Source: Bacteroidia bacterium (GTDB taxonomy: Bacteria > Bacteroidota > Bacteroidia > NS11-12g > UBA955). From it: a stretch of DNA of 32,057 nucleotides. Made by a program: the position numbers and the translations under genes. This document shows positions 15,592 through 23,568 of this stretch, one piece after another (position 1 is the first letter of the stretch; each line of letters starts with the position of its first letter). The notes beneath the pieces are model-generated. The model ran no database searches. It saw only the letters and a list, made by a program, of their open reading frames with translations, and was not told the origin of the DNA. The DNA is taken from positions 1 to 32,057 of the forward strand of contig JAOASJ010000106.1 of assembly GCA_030158725.1 (NCBI GenBank), written 5' to 3'.

Positions 15592-16344
15592 ATGAGAAAA
15601 ACCGTTAAAATCCTTATTGTTGATGACCACCCAATGGTTAGAGACGGATTAAAGACTATGCTTGAAATTGGATGTGAAGACATGAATTTCAAAGTGTGGG
15701 ATACCGACAACAGTGATGATGCAGTTGAATATTTGAAAAATGAAAAAATGAAAGTAGCCTTAGTTGATTATCAATTAATCGACCTTGATGGTGCTTTGGT
15801 GACTTCTGCCCTGCTTCAAGAAAATCCAAAAATTGCTATATTAGGTATTAGTAATTATAATGAGATTAACCACATTCAAGATATGATTATGGCAGGTGCT
15901 AAAGGATATACTTTAAAGAATATCTCTTCTGATGCCTTGTTTAATGGAATAAAAATTCTTTTAAATGGTGGTACTTTCTTTTCGCCTGAAGTCGCGCATT
16001 TATTAGCCAACCAATACTATAAAAAGTTAACTCAAAAATCAAATAAAGTTAAAGGACCTAACTTCTCTACCAGCAATGAACAAATGATGGATAGCAACGA
16101 GTTAACCGACAAACTTTCAAGAAGAGAGATTGAAATATTAACTTGTATTGCAAATGAAATGACCAATGAAGAAATTGCAGATAAGTTGGAGTTAAGTAAA
16201 CGTACTGTAGACAACCACAGACAGAACATGCTTAAAAAACTTAATGCAAAAAACTCTATGGGTCTAGTTCTCGCTGCAATCAAAATTGGCTTAATAAATA
16301 TCACACCTTCTAAAAAAGGCAAAATTTCTAAGGACGCCTCTTAA
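15592..16344 (+). CDS. NarL/LuxR-family response regulator
   Basis: This 250-residue two-domain transcription regulator starts with a receiver domain. The acidic pair is Asp11-Asp12, the phosphorylated residue Asp59 (VALVDYQ), and the conserved Lys is in GAKGYTLK. The C-terminal LuxR helix-turn-helix (about residues 175-240) carries LSRREIEILTCIANEMTNEE and LSKRTVDNHRQNML. An unusually long linker of about 35 polar residues joins the domains. It is the likely partner of the kinase upstream. The 1039-residue outer-membrane protein follows 16 bp later, so the regulator and that protein are probably co-expressed. Targets are unknown. Confidence 0.95.
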   Translation: MRKTVKILIVDDHPMVRDGLKTMLEIGCEDMNFKVWDTDNSDDAVEYLKNEKMKVALVDYQLIDLDGALVTSALLQENPKIAILGISNYNEINHIQDMIMAGAKGYTLKNISSDALFNGIKILLNGGTFFSPEVAHLLANQYYKKLTQKSNKVKGPNFSTSNEQMMDSNELTDKLSRREIEILTCIANEMTNEEIADKLELSKRTVDNHRQNMLKKLNAKNSMGLVLAAIKIGLINITPSKKGKISKDAS

Positions 16345-16360
16345 CTTTAGTTATTTAAGG

Positions 16361-19300
16361 GTGAGACTTTTTCTGATTCTCTGTTTTTCCGTATTAACTG
16401 CAAACGCTCAAGGTTTGTATCAAGATTATGGACAAAACAGCACACAGAAAAAGAAAGTATCCTACAGTTTGATTCAAGATCAAATTGAGATTATCTATTT
16501 TTCAGATGGTGAAAACCTTGCTAGACTTGCTCTTGATAGAGTTCAATCTTACATTCCTGATTTTGAATCTAGGCTCAATTACAATCTGAGCAATGGCATT
16601 AGAATTATTGTATTCAGCAATTACGACGAATACAAAAAAAGCAATATCAATATTACAAACCCCCAATATTACGCTGGGGGTTACTCTTCTTTAAATGAAA
16701 ATGTAGCCTGTATTTACTTTGATGGCAGCCGCATTAATTTTGACAAACAAATTAAAAAGGCCGTTGCTGAAGTTTTAATCAATGAATTTATTTTCGGTGG
16801 TAACATCAGAGAACGAATCCAAACCGCTGCCCTATTAACGCTCCCTGCTTGGTATTACAAAGGTTTGGTGGCTTACCTTGCTGAAAGTTGGAACATAGAG
16901 AACGACAATTTTCTAAAGGACTTTTTTCAAAACAAAAAGCAAAAATACTTTACCTCTTTACAAGAAGAGGATGAAATCCTTGCTGGACATAGCATTTGGC
17001 GATACCTAGAAGAAAAGAATGGCCGAGGGGCTGTCTCCAATATTGTTTTTCTTACCAGGGTTGGACGCAGCGTTGAAAACGCTTTTATCTATTACACAGG
17101 TTTAAATATTAATAGCCTGCTCAACGATTGGCAAGATTTCTATATTGAGAAATACAAGAGCGATGAATTGGCCTTTAAATTTCCTAAAGGACAAGAAAAT
17201 GCCCCAGAAAAACTAGCAAAGAAAAAGCATACCCAATTTAAGCTCAGCAACGATGGCAATAAAATAGCCATAGTTACCAATACACTTGGACGTTATCAAA
17301 TTGTCATTTACGATATTAACACCAAATCCAGTAAGGTTATTAGCAGTGGTGGCCATCAATTGTTAAACCGGGATATTGACCTCAACTACCCTTTAATTGC
17401 TTTTAATCCACTAGACAACAACCTAAGTGTTGTTTTGTATATCAATGAGCAAACCATACTTAAACGCTTTAATTTAAATGGCAAATTATTAAGCACCGAA
17501 ATACTTAAAGAAGTGCCGTTTGTCAAGGGTTTTAGTTATTCTCCAGATGCGTCAAAAATCATATTTTCAGTCATTCGTAAAGGACAAACAGATTTGTTGC
17601 TTTACAATGTAAAAGATAAGACTTCTAGTTATTTGAGTGATGATGTGTTTGATCATCTAAGTCCCAAGTTTAGCAAAGACGGACAATACATTATATATGT
17701 CAGCAATCAATATAAATTGCAAAATCTTGAATCAGATTATTTGGCCATTTACCGCATCCACATTGAGAAAAAGCAAATTGACTTTTTGATTGGTCGCCAA
17801 GATGAAAAGTCAAATTCAACAGAACCTATAGAATTGTCTGAGAATGTCATTAGTTATTTAAGTGACCGCAATGGGATAATCAACAACTATTTTTATGAAA
17901 TAAAAACGCTAAAGAATTTCCAGCTCACCAATTACAAGCGTTGTATTATTCGCAATGATTTGGCCGCCAATGCGCCTGTTATTGCCGACTTATTATACTT
18001 TAACAACCGTTACAGAATCTATGTCGGAATGATAGCCGAAGATTACCAATCTGAATCTATCATCAACGGAGCAAACACTTCTTATAGAAAATGGTTAGAC
18101 AACGATATTGACTCTAGTATTTTGTTGTTGGAATTCAAAAAGTCTGATACGCTAAAGTCTAATACAGCCATTCAACTAGACAGTCAATCCCATAAAAAGA
18201 TATTTATAAGTGGATTTGAAGAATACGAAGATTTAGAAAGCAGTTTAAAAAACGAAAAGCGCAGAAACGATCCGTATATCAGTATTGCCAAGACCCATTT
18301 TGGAATAGAATACTTTTTACAACAATTTGACAAGTCGATTCTAAGCAATTACTTATTTCCTAGCAATGTGAATGAAAAGATATTTAACTACCCTTTGCTT
18401 TCACCTCACTTCCAAACCAGTATTAGTGATGTTCAGAAAAACCATGTCATTACAGCTGGTGTAAGAATTCCTGTGCGAATAAAGGCTTCTGACTATTATA
18501 TCCACTATGCCAATAGAACCGGAAGATGGGACAAAGATTTATCGGCTTTCAGAAGGGGGCGTATTTTGGATGCTTCGTTTACGCCCACAAAAATGATAAA
18601 CAGCCAGGTTAAATTTGCCATGTCCTATCCTTTCAATGAGAGAAGTCGTATTTCTTTTAATGTATTTGTTAGAGATGACAGGGTTACCAACCAAGGCGTT
18701 GATTCTGCGTATTTGAAGCAAGCAACTAAACAAGATTTATATTTTGGCAACGGCTTTGAATATGTATTTGACAATGTAAGAAGCAATGGATTGAATTTGT
18801 TTGAAGGCTTAAGATTTAAAATCTACAGTGACAATTACAATAAATACAAAAACTACCAATTTATTTCGAACAATGGTTTTGATTTAAGATGGTATAAAAA
18901 ATTGCACCGTCAAATATACTTTGCGGCTAGGTTAAGTGCTGCAGCGTCTTTTGGCACGCAAACCACAGCATATTATTTAGGTGGGGTTGAAAACTGGTTG
19001 GTTAATGTTGACTCCAACACCAATTTCAATTACAACATCCCAACCTTAAACGGAGATGCTTATGCATTTCAAACGATAATTTCTCCAGCAAGAGGGTTTT
19101 TAAGAAATTCTAGAGCGGGAAATAAATATGCATTAATGAACTTTGAATTAAGGGTTCCATTGTTTGCTTATTTAATTCAAAAGCCAATTTCTAGTGAATT
19201 TTTCAGAAGTGTTATGTTGATTGGGTTTGTTGACATTGGCACGGCATGGAAAGGCAAATCGCCTTATAGTATTGAGAATCCATTTAACACCAAAATTGTA

Positions 19301-19480
19301 CAGGCACCATTGTACACCATGTCAGTGGTTACGCAACGCGATCCATTTCTGTATGCGTTTGGTATTGGGGTGCGTGCAAAAATACTAGGTCATTACATTA
19401 AGCTTGACCATGGATGGGGCTTGCTGGAAAACAAATTCCAGAAGGCTTTGACCACCGTTTCAATCGGACTAGATTTTTAG
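16361..19480 (+). CDS. Large outer-membrane protein: degenerate peptidase-MA, TolB-like propeller, Omp85-like barrel
   Basis: This 1039-residue protein starts at GTG with a signal peptide (MRLFLILCFSVLTANAQ). Residues ~35-270 resemble a gluzincin (peptidase MA) domain, including LPAWYYKGLVAYLAE at 161-175. Where HExxH is expected, the sequence reads VLINE (138-142), so it is probably inactive. Residues ~285-540 contain WD40/TolB-like propeller repeats (FKLSNDGNKIAIVTN, YSPDASKIIFSV, FSKDGQYIIYVSNQ). Residues ~680-1039 look like an outer-membrane barrel of the Omp85 surface-antigen type (VMLIGFVDIGTAW, final Phe). The domain calls are by eye. Similar long proteins in Bacteroidota are often named TolB-like. 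Role unknown; perhaps envelope assembly or transport. It is co-directional with and 16 bp after the response regulator. Confidence 0.82.
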   Translation: MRLFLILCFSVLTANAQGLYQDYGQNSTQKKKVSYSLIQDQIEIIYFSDGENLARLALDRVQSYIPDFESRLNYNLSNGIRIIVFSNYDEYKKSNINITNPQYYAGGYSSLNENVACIYFDGSRINFDKQIKKAVAEVLINEFIFGGNIRERIQTAALLTLPAWYYKGLVAYLAESWNIENDNFLKDFFQNKKQKYFTSLQEEDEILAGHSIWRYLEEKNGRGAVSNIVFLTRVGRSVENAFIYYTGLNINSLLNDWQDFYIEKYKSDELAFKFPKGQENAPEKLAKKKHTQFKLSNDGNKIAIVTNTLGRYQIVIYDINTKSSKVISSGGHQLLNRDIDLNYPLIAFNPLDNNLSVVLYINEQTILKRFNLNGKLLSTEILKEVPFVKGFSYSPDASKIIFSVIRKGQTDLLLYNVKDKTSSYLSDDVFDHLSPKFSKDGQYIIYVSNQYKLQNLESDYLAIYRIHIEKKQIDFLIGRQDEKSNSTEPIELSENVISYLSDRNGIINNYFYEIKTLKNFQLTNYKRCIIRNDLAANAPVIADLLYFNNRYRIYVGMIAEDYQSESIINGANTSYRKWLDNDIDSSILLLEFKKSDTLKSNTAIQLDSQSHKKIFISGFEEYEDLESSLKNEKRRNDPYISIAKTHFGIEYFLQQFDKSILSNYLFPSNVNEKIFNYPLLSPHFQTSISDVQKNHVITAGVRIPVRIKASDYYIHYANRTGRWDKDLSAFRRGRILDASFTPTKMINSQVKFAMSYPFNERSRISFNVFVRDDRVTNQGVDSAYLKQATKQDLYFGNGFEYVFDNVRSNGLNLFEGLRFKIYSDNYNKYKNYQFISNNGFDLRWYKKLHRQIYFAARLSAAASFGTQTTAYYLGGVENWLVNVDSNTNFNYNIPTLNGDAYAFQTIISPARGFLRNSRAGNKYALMNFELRVPLFAYLIQKPISSEFFRSVMLIGFVDIGTAWKGKSPYSIENPFNTKIVQAPLYTMSVVTQRDPFLYAFGIGVRAKILGHYIKLDHGWGLLENKFQKALTTVSIGLDF

Positions 19481-19492
19481 TCCGAAATAAAA

Positions 19493-19726
19493 TTAATGAA
19501 TTTCTAATGAATTCGATCTAGACTCTTCATTCAAAATACTGATTACAGTATTTGAAGGCTCATCGTTAATTTGATCCAATTGGTGAACCATTAACAGAGA
19601 CTCTTGAAAAAAGGTCAATAAATCAGGATTAGTAGCAATGGCCAATTCCAAATCAGCTCTTTTTGCAGGGTCCAATTCATTGTAAATGTATAAAAGAATG
19701 TCTTCGTGAGTAAAATTTTGTTGCAT
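19493..19726 (-). CDS. Small anti-sigma-like protein
   Basis: This 77-residue soluble acidic protein starts MQQNFTHEDILLYIYNELDP. The segment EDILLYIYNELDPAKRADLE, then LLTFFQESL, is like the start of Bacteroidota anti-sigma factors. It has no zinc-binding HxxxCxxC motif and no membrane helix. It follows the ECF sigma gene in the same direction, which supports a role in controlling it, but this is inference. I use the ATG at 19726; the in-frame TTG at 19732 would add only two residues. A terminator separates it from the sigma gene. Its 3' end lies 12 bp from that of the convergent 1039-residue gene. Confidence 0.7.
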   Translation of the reverse strand: MQQNFTHEDILLYIYNELDPAKRADLELAIATNPDLLTFFQESLLMVHQLDQINDEPSNTVISILNEESRSNSLEIH

Positions 19727-19755
19727 AAGCAATTAATGTGTTTGGCTTAGTAACG

Positions 19756-19786
19756 CAAAATACAATCAAAATATTGTTAGATACAA
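19756..19786 (-). promoter_or_regulatory. Possible promoter of the anti-sigma-like gene
   Basis: TTG (19784-19786), 21 bases, then TATTTTG (19756-19762) on the minus strand. The -7 box is one T short of consensus. It lies just after the terminator of the sigma gene and before the ATG. Confidence 0.35.
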
Positions 19787-19790
19787 ATAA

Positions 19791-19820
19791 AAAAAGCTTA
19801 GATATTATTCTAAGCTTTTT
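19791..19820 (-). terminator. Terminator between sigma factor and anti-sigma-like gene
   Basis: AAAAAGCTTAGA (19791-19802) and TCTAAGCTTTTT (19809-19820) pair perfectly around a 6-base loop, with T runs on both strands. It lies 19 bp after the sigma stop codon, so transcription should stop, wholly or partly, before the small downstream gene. Confidence 0.8.
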
Positions 19821-19839
19821 TTCAAACAAGAATCATTTA

Positions 19840-20424
19840 TTAACTTTGGAGATAGGCGGCACGTTCTTCAATCATCTTTTTCAAATTAATTAAAGCATAA
19901 CGCATTCTTCCAAGGGCGGTATTGATGCTGCAATTGCAAACATCTGCGATTTCTTTAAAACTCAAATCGCCGTAATGTCTTAATATAAGTACCTCTTTTT
20001 GCTCAACTGGCAACAATTTGATTAACTCGCGCAGTCCTTGTTTTTTCTGAGCATTGATTGCTAATTCTTCAGAATTGCTTTCATCAAAACGCATATTGGC
20101 AAAAATATCGTTGTCTTCACTAGAAGAAATTGTAGGCATACGCTTAGTGCTTCTGAAATAATCCATTGATAAATTTCGAGCAATGCGAATAACCCATGGT
20201 AAAAATTTACCAGACTCTTCATACTTTCCTTTTCCTATGGTGTGAATGACCCTTAGAAAAGTTTCTTGGAAAATATCCTCAGCAATATAGCGGTCGTTAA
20301 CCACCAAATAAATTGCAGTGAATACTTTTGTCTTGTAGCGATTAATAAGCATATCCATGCAGGCTACATTACCAGCCATGTACAATGCTAACAATTCTTC
20401 ATCGTTTTTTTGAACCCTTTTCAT
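19840..20424 (-). CDS. ECF-type RNA polymerase sigma-70 factor
   Basis: This 194-residue sigma factor has only regions 2 and 4. Region 2 includes INRYKTKVFTAIYLV, DIFQETFLRVIH and LPWVIRIARNLSMDYFR. Region 4 includes LPVEQKEVLILRHYGDLSFK and the helix-turn-helix IADVCNCSINTALGRMRYAL. It would direct RNA polymerase to a set of alternative promoters. A small anti-sigma-like gene lies downstream. The start is fixed by GGAGG 6 bases before the ATG, which is unusual in this phylum and suggests strong translation. The signal sensed cannot be told. Confidence 0.95.
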   Translation of the reverse strand: MKRVQKNDEELLALYMAGNVACMDMLINRYKTKVFTAIYLVVNDRYIAEDIFQETFLRVIHTIGKGKYEESGKFLPWVIRIARNLSMDYFRSTKRMPTISSSEDNDIFANMRFDESNSEELAINAQKKQGLRELIKLLPVEQKEVLILRHYGDLSFKEIADVCNCSINTALGRMRYALINLKKMIEERAAYLQS

Positions 20425-20753
20425 ACTAAACCTCCATTTTTAAAGTTAAGGCACTTTACCTTTGGTAATTTTTGGATCTTATAAGCTAAGTTGTTTAAGT
20501 ATGTTTTTTTCTATAGGCAGAATGAGGTTTTAATCGAATTTTAATGCAATTTAGAATATTTTTTTGATATAGCAAATTTTTTTTTCAAATTATTTTCCAT
20601 TTAAAAAACAATTCAATACCTATTTTGATATTTTTATTACAATTCAAAATAAAGCAAAAGCCTTATAAAATAATGGCTCTGCATTTTTCACGTTTGAATT
20701 TTTATCTATGAAAAAAATTGTTGTTTTTTATTTCATTAAGACGCAGAATAAAT
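20425..20753. other. AT-rich divergent spacer
   Basis: Between the sigma factor and the SRP RNA promoter there are about 330 very AT-rich bases with long T tracts (around 20570-20590). Apart from the GGAGG at 20431-20435 I see no gene, repeat or RNA in it. Confidence 0.6.
20431..20435 (-). promoter_or_regulatory. Shine-Dalgarno GGAGG of the ECF sigma gene
   Basis: Reading on the minus strand, GGAGG is followed by 6 bases and the ATG at 20424. Most genes in this window have no such site, as usual for Bacteroidota. Confidence 0.6.
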
Positions 20754-20783
20754 TTGTTTTAGATGTAATTAATATTAGATTTG
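20754..20783 (+). promoter_or_regulatory. Promoter of the SRP RNA gene
   Basis: TTG (20754-20756), 19 bases, then TAGATTTG (20776-20783): a full consensus match, placing the start near 20787, where the RNA helix begins. Confidence 0.75.
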
Positions 20784-20785
20784 CA

Positions 20786-20878
20786 GTGCAAGTCCGCACG
20801 ACCAGCTCCCTGTGAACTCCCCCAGGGTGGGAACACAGCAAGGGCAGCAGGTTGTAGCGGTGCGATGTGGGCTTGCAT
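20786..20878 (+). ncRNA. ffs: Signal recognition particle RNA (small bacterial type)
   Basis: The ~93-base RNA is closed by TGCAAG.CC (from 20787) pairing with GGGCTTGCA (to 20877). It contains the conserved SRP domain IV features: TGTGAACTCCCCCAGG, the GGAA tetraloop in GTGGGAACAC, and AGCAAGGGCAG. A run of nine T follows and ends transcription. SRP RNA with Ffh targets nascent membrane and secreted proteins to the inner membrane. The promoter matches the consensus fully. It lies 47 bp before hisS. Confidence 0.92.
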
Positions 20879-20925
20879 TTTTTTTTCTCTTACCAACTCA
20901 ATTGGTATAAGCATAGGATTCTTCA

Positions 20926-22275
20926 ATGAGTAAACCATCTATTCCGCAAGGTACAAGAGACTTCTCCCCGGAGTTGATGTCTAAACGAAAATTTATTTTA
21001 AACACCATAGAAAGTGTATACCAATCGTTTGGTTTCATGCAATTGGAGACTCCTGCAATGGAGAACCTAAATACACTTACTGGTAAATATGGCAATGAAG
21101 GTGACCAATTGCTTTTTAAAATCTTAAATAGTGGCGATTACATTAAAGATCTTGATCTAAATGCTTTTGATTCAAAATCTTTAACACCCAAAATTGCAGA
21201 AAAAGGTTTAAGGTATGACCTTACCGTTCCTCTTGCCCGTTTTGTTGTCATGCACAGACATGAAATTAGTTTTCCTTTTAAAAGATACCAGATTCAACCA
21301 GTTTGGCGTGCTGACAGACCTCAAAAAGGACGTTACCGCGAATTTTGGCAATGTGATGCCGATGTATTAGGAACTGATTCCTTATTATGTGAAGCTGATT
21401 TTATTAAAATCTATCAAACAGTTTTTTCTAAATTAGGTATACAAGATTATGAAATACGCATCAACCACCGCAAACTATTAGAAGCAGTTTGTGAAAAGGC
21501 AGATGCGAAACAACATTTCAAAACCATTACCATTATTATAGACAAAGCAGATAAAATAGGGATAGATGGTGTGGCGAAAGAATTGGCTGGTATTGGTTTG
21601 GGCGAAAATCAAGTTCAAACAGTCTTGTCCTTATTGACTAAAAAAAGTTTATCCATAGAAACAATTGCTGAATTTAGCGAAAGCTTATCAGGCACCGAAT
21701 CTATTACCAAAGCAGTTGAAGACTTTAACAAGTTGATTGCATTTTGTGGCAATAACTTAAATAAAATTGTTTTAGATGGCAGTTTGGCCCGTGGACTAGA
21801 TTATTACACCGGCTGTATTTTCGAAGTTGTTCCGACCAGTGTAAAAATGGGCAGTATTAGTGGTGGCGGACGTTACGACAACTTAACTGAAGTATTTGGA
21901 CTTAAAGAAAAAGTATCCGGCATAGGAATTTCTTTTGGGATAGACCGTTTGTATGATGTTATGGAGGAATTGCAATTATTCGTTGGGCAAACTTCAAGTT
22001 TTGCTGACGTTTTGTTCTGTCCGATGGATGAAAACGCGGTTAACTATTGTTTACCTCTAGCCGATAAATGCAGAGAAAATGGTTACAAAACCGAAATATA
22101 CCCAAGCGCTAGCAAATTGAAAAAGCAATTGGATTATGCCAATGCTAAAAACATAAAATGGGCAATTATTGTAGGTGATTCTGAAATTGAAAAAGGCGAA
22201 GTAAGCATAAAAAACTTAGTCGACGGAAATCAACAAACATCTGATATTGAGAATTTTGTAAATTTGATTTCTTAA
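20926..22275 (+). CDS. hisS: Histidyl-tRNA synthetase
   Basis: This 449-residue class II synthetase charges tRNA-His. Seen in order: the N-terminal PQGTRDFSP, the motif 2 region (QIQPVWRADRPQKGRYREFW to DAD, residues 122-147), the histidine-binding loop LARGLDYYTGCIFEV, motif 3 (SGGGRYDNL, GISFGIDRL), and a C-terminal anticodon-binding domain from about 355. Length is normal (420-460). It follows SRP RNA but that RNA has its own T-run terminator, so hisS either has a promoter in the 47-bp gap or is served by readthrough. A small hairpin (TACCAA/TTGGTA, 20891-20907) lies in that gap. Confidence 0.98.
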   Translation: MSKPSIPQGTRDFSPELMSKRKFILNTIESVYQSFGFMQLETPAMENLNTLTGKYGNEGDQLLFKILNSGDYIKDLDLNAFDSKSLTPKIAEKGLRYDLTVPLARFVVMHRHEISFPFKRYQIQPVWRADRPQKGRYREFWQCDADVLGTDSLLCEADFIKIYQTVFSKLGIQDYEIRINHRKLLEAVCEKADAKQHFKTITIIIDKADKIGIDGVAKELAGIGLGENQVQTVLSLLTKKSLSIETIAEFSESLSGTESITKAVEDFNKLIAFCGNNLNKIVLDGSLARGLDYYTGCIFEVVPTSVKMGSISGGGRYDNLTEVFGLKEKVSGIGISFGIDRLYDVMEELQLFVGQTSSFADVLFCPMDENAVNYCLPLADKCRENGYKTEIYPSASKLKKQLDYANAKNIKWAIIVGDSEIEKGEVSIKNLVDGNQQTSDIENFVNLIS

Positions 22276-22385
22276 ACAAAATTTAAAATTACAGCGAATT
22301 TATTAAACAAAAATTTAGCCAATAGCTAAGCTTTTTAACATTCTGTTTTTTTAAAGAATCTTCCATACAATTCACCCCATTCCTT

Positions 22386-22393
22386 TATATTTG
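22386..22393 (+). promoter_or_regulatory. -7 box directly before the small exported protein gene
   Basis: TATATTTG fully matches TAnnTTTG. A TTG at the right upstream distance is lacking. Only 4 bases separate the box from the TTG start codon at 22398, as in the SDR gene. Confidence 0.4.
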
Positions 22394-22397
22394 AACC

Positions 22398-22697
22398 TTG
22401 TTTAAATCCATTTTAATATTTTCACTACTTACCGTATTTGCATTTACACAAACTGCAGGTAAGATGGGATTATTAAGCAAGGCTTACAAACTTATTTACA
22501 ATATTTCAATAGACGATTCTGAAACTGCTGAGCTAGAGCAAGACGACTGCAATGAAGATGGCGACTGCGATGCTATACCAATATCTTTAAACTGCCACTG
22601 CAGTTTAAGTTCAGGCCCCAATCGATTCAATTCTCAAGAAGCTTTTCGGAGCAATCATTATTCTATTCCTGACAGTCCCCCACCCGATTTTACTTAA
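22398..22697 (+). CDS. Small exported protein of unknown function (99 residues)
   Basis: With a TTG start the product begins MFKSILIFSLLTVFAFTQT, a plausible signal peptide. A highly acidic stretch with cysteines follows (SIDDSETAELEQDDCNEDGD, then CDAIPISLNCHCS) and a tail ending in PDSPPPDFT. Proline-rich ends like this occur in small periplasmic proteins of Bacteroidota, sometimes near metal-handling genes, but I do not recognise the family. The four cysteines and acidic residues could bind metal or form disulfides; this is inference. The next gene, 62 bp on, is a zinc-dependent carbonic anhydrase. If the first ATG (22464) were used, the signal peptide would be lost, so TTG is preferred. 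Confidence 0.55.
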   Translation: MFKSILIFSLLTVFAFTQTAGKMGLLSKAYKLIYNISIDDSETAELEQDDCNEDGDCDAIPISLNCHCSLSSGPNRFNSQEAFRSNHYSIPDSPPPDFT

Positions 22698-22759
22698 TTA
22701 AAAACCGCGAAAACTAAAACGCCTTCATTTCACCTTTAATTAAACAAAATCAAATTTAT

Positions 22760-23416
22760 ATGCCTGATTTATACAACAGGATTTTCGAGAATAACAAACG
22801 TTGGGTCGCAGAAAAAAACGATACAGACCCTAATTTTTTCCATAAACTTTCAAAGGGGCAAAACCCTCCAATACTATGGATAGGCTGCTCAGACAGCAGA
22901 GTTCCAGCAAATGAAATCACAGGTACAGAACCTGGAGAAATATTTGTACATAGAAACATTGCAAACATGGTGGTTCATACGGATATGAACATGCTCAGTG
23001 TGCTTGACTATGCTGTAAATGTATTGGAAGTAAAACATGTCATCGTATGCGGGCATTACGGCTGTGGTGGCATCAATGCTGCATTGGAAAACAAGCAAGT
23101 AGGAATTATAGACAATTGGTTGCGACACATCAAAGATGTTTACCGATTGCATAAAGCTGAAATAGATGCCATAGAAGACATTGAGTTAAAATCGCGTAGA
23201 ATGGTGGAAATAAATGTACAAGAACAAGTATTCGACCTTTCAAAAACCTCGATTATACAAAATGCTTGGGCTCAAAACCGCAGTGTTCAGATTCACGGAA
23301 TTGTGTATGATGTTTCAAACGGAATTTTAAAAGACCTCAATCTCAACATCAGCAACAACCAGCATCTAGACAATGTCTACAAGTTGGATATTGATCAAAT
23401 CATCAGTAAATCCTAG
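22760..23416 (+). CDS. can: Beta-class carbonic anhydrase
   Basis: This 218-residue zinc enzyme interconverts CO2 and bicarbonate in the cytoplasm. Zinc ligands are Cys43 (in WIGCSDSRVP), His99 and Cys102 (in VCGHYGCGGI); the catalytic pair Asp45-Arg47 is present. HRNIANMVVHTD and the length fit the beta class well. It supplies bicarbonate for carboxylases. The start is ATG 62 bp after the small exported protein gene; no strong promoter is visible in the gap, so the two may share a transcript. Confidence 0.96.
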   Translation: MPDLYNRIFENNKRWVAEKNDTDPNFFHKLSKGQNPPILWIGCSDSRVPANEITGTEPGEIFVHRNIANMVVHTDMNMLSVLDYAVNVLEVKHVIVCGHYGCGGINAALENKQVGIIDNWLRHIKDVYRLHKAEIDAIEDIELKSRRMVEINVQEQVFDLSKTSIIQNAWAQNRSVQIHGIVYDVSNGILKDLNLNISNNQHLDNVYKLDIDQIISKS

Positions 23417-23518
23417 TTAAAGTCAAGGTTCATTAAACCTTTTTAAACAAGTCAATTGTAGAAAATTGTCGCGTCAAATAGCCTTTAGGATGCAGAGCAC
23501 TATGCTTCATTTTTAGGG

Positions 23519-23549
23519 TTAAAAACATTCGAAAATTTAACTACATTTG
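23519..23549 (+). promoter_or_regulatory. Promoter of the PaaE-like reductase gene
   Basis: TACATTTG (23542-23549) is a full -7 match; TTA (23519-23521) lies 20 bases upstream in place of TTG. The ATG is 19 bp downstream of the box. Confidence 0.5.
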
Positions 23550-23568
23550 TGCTCCTTTTTATTACAAC

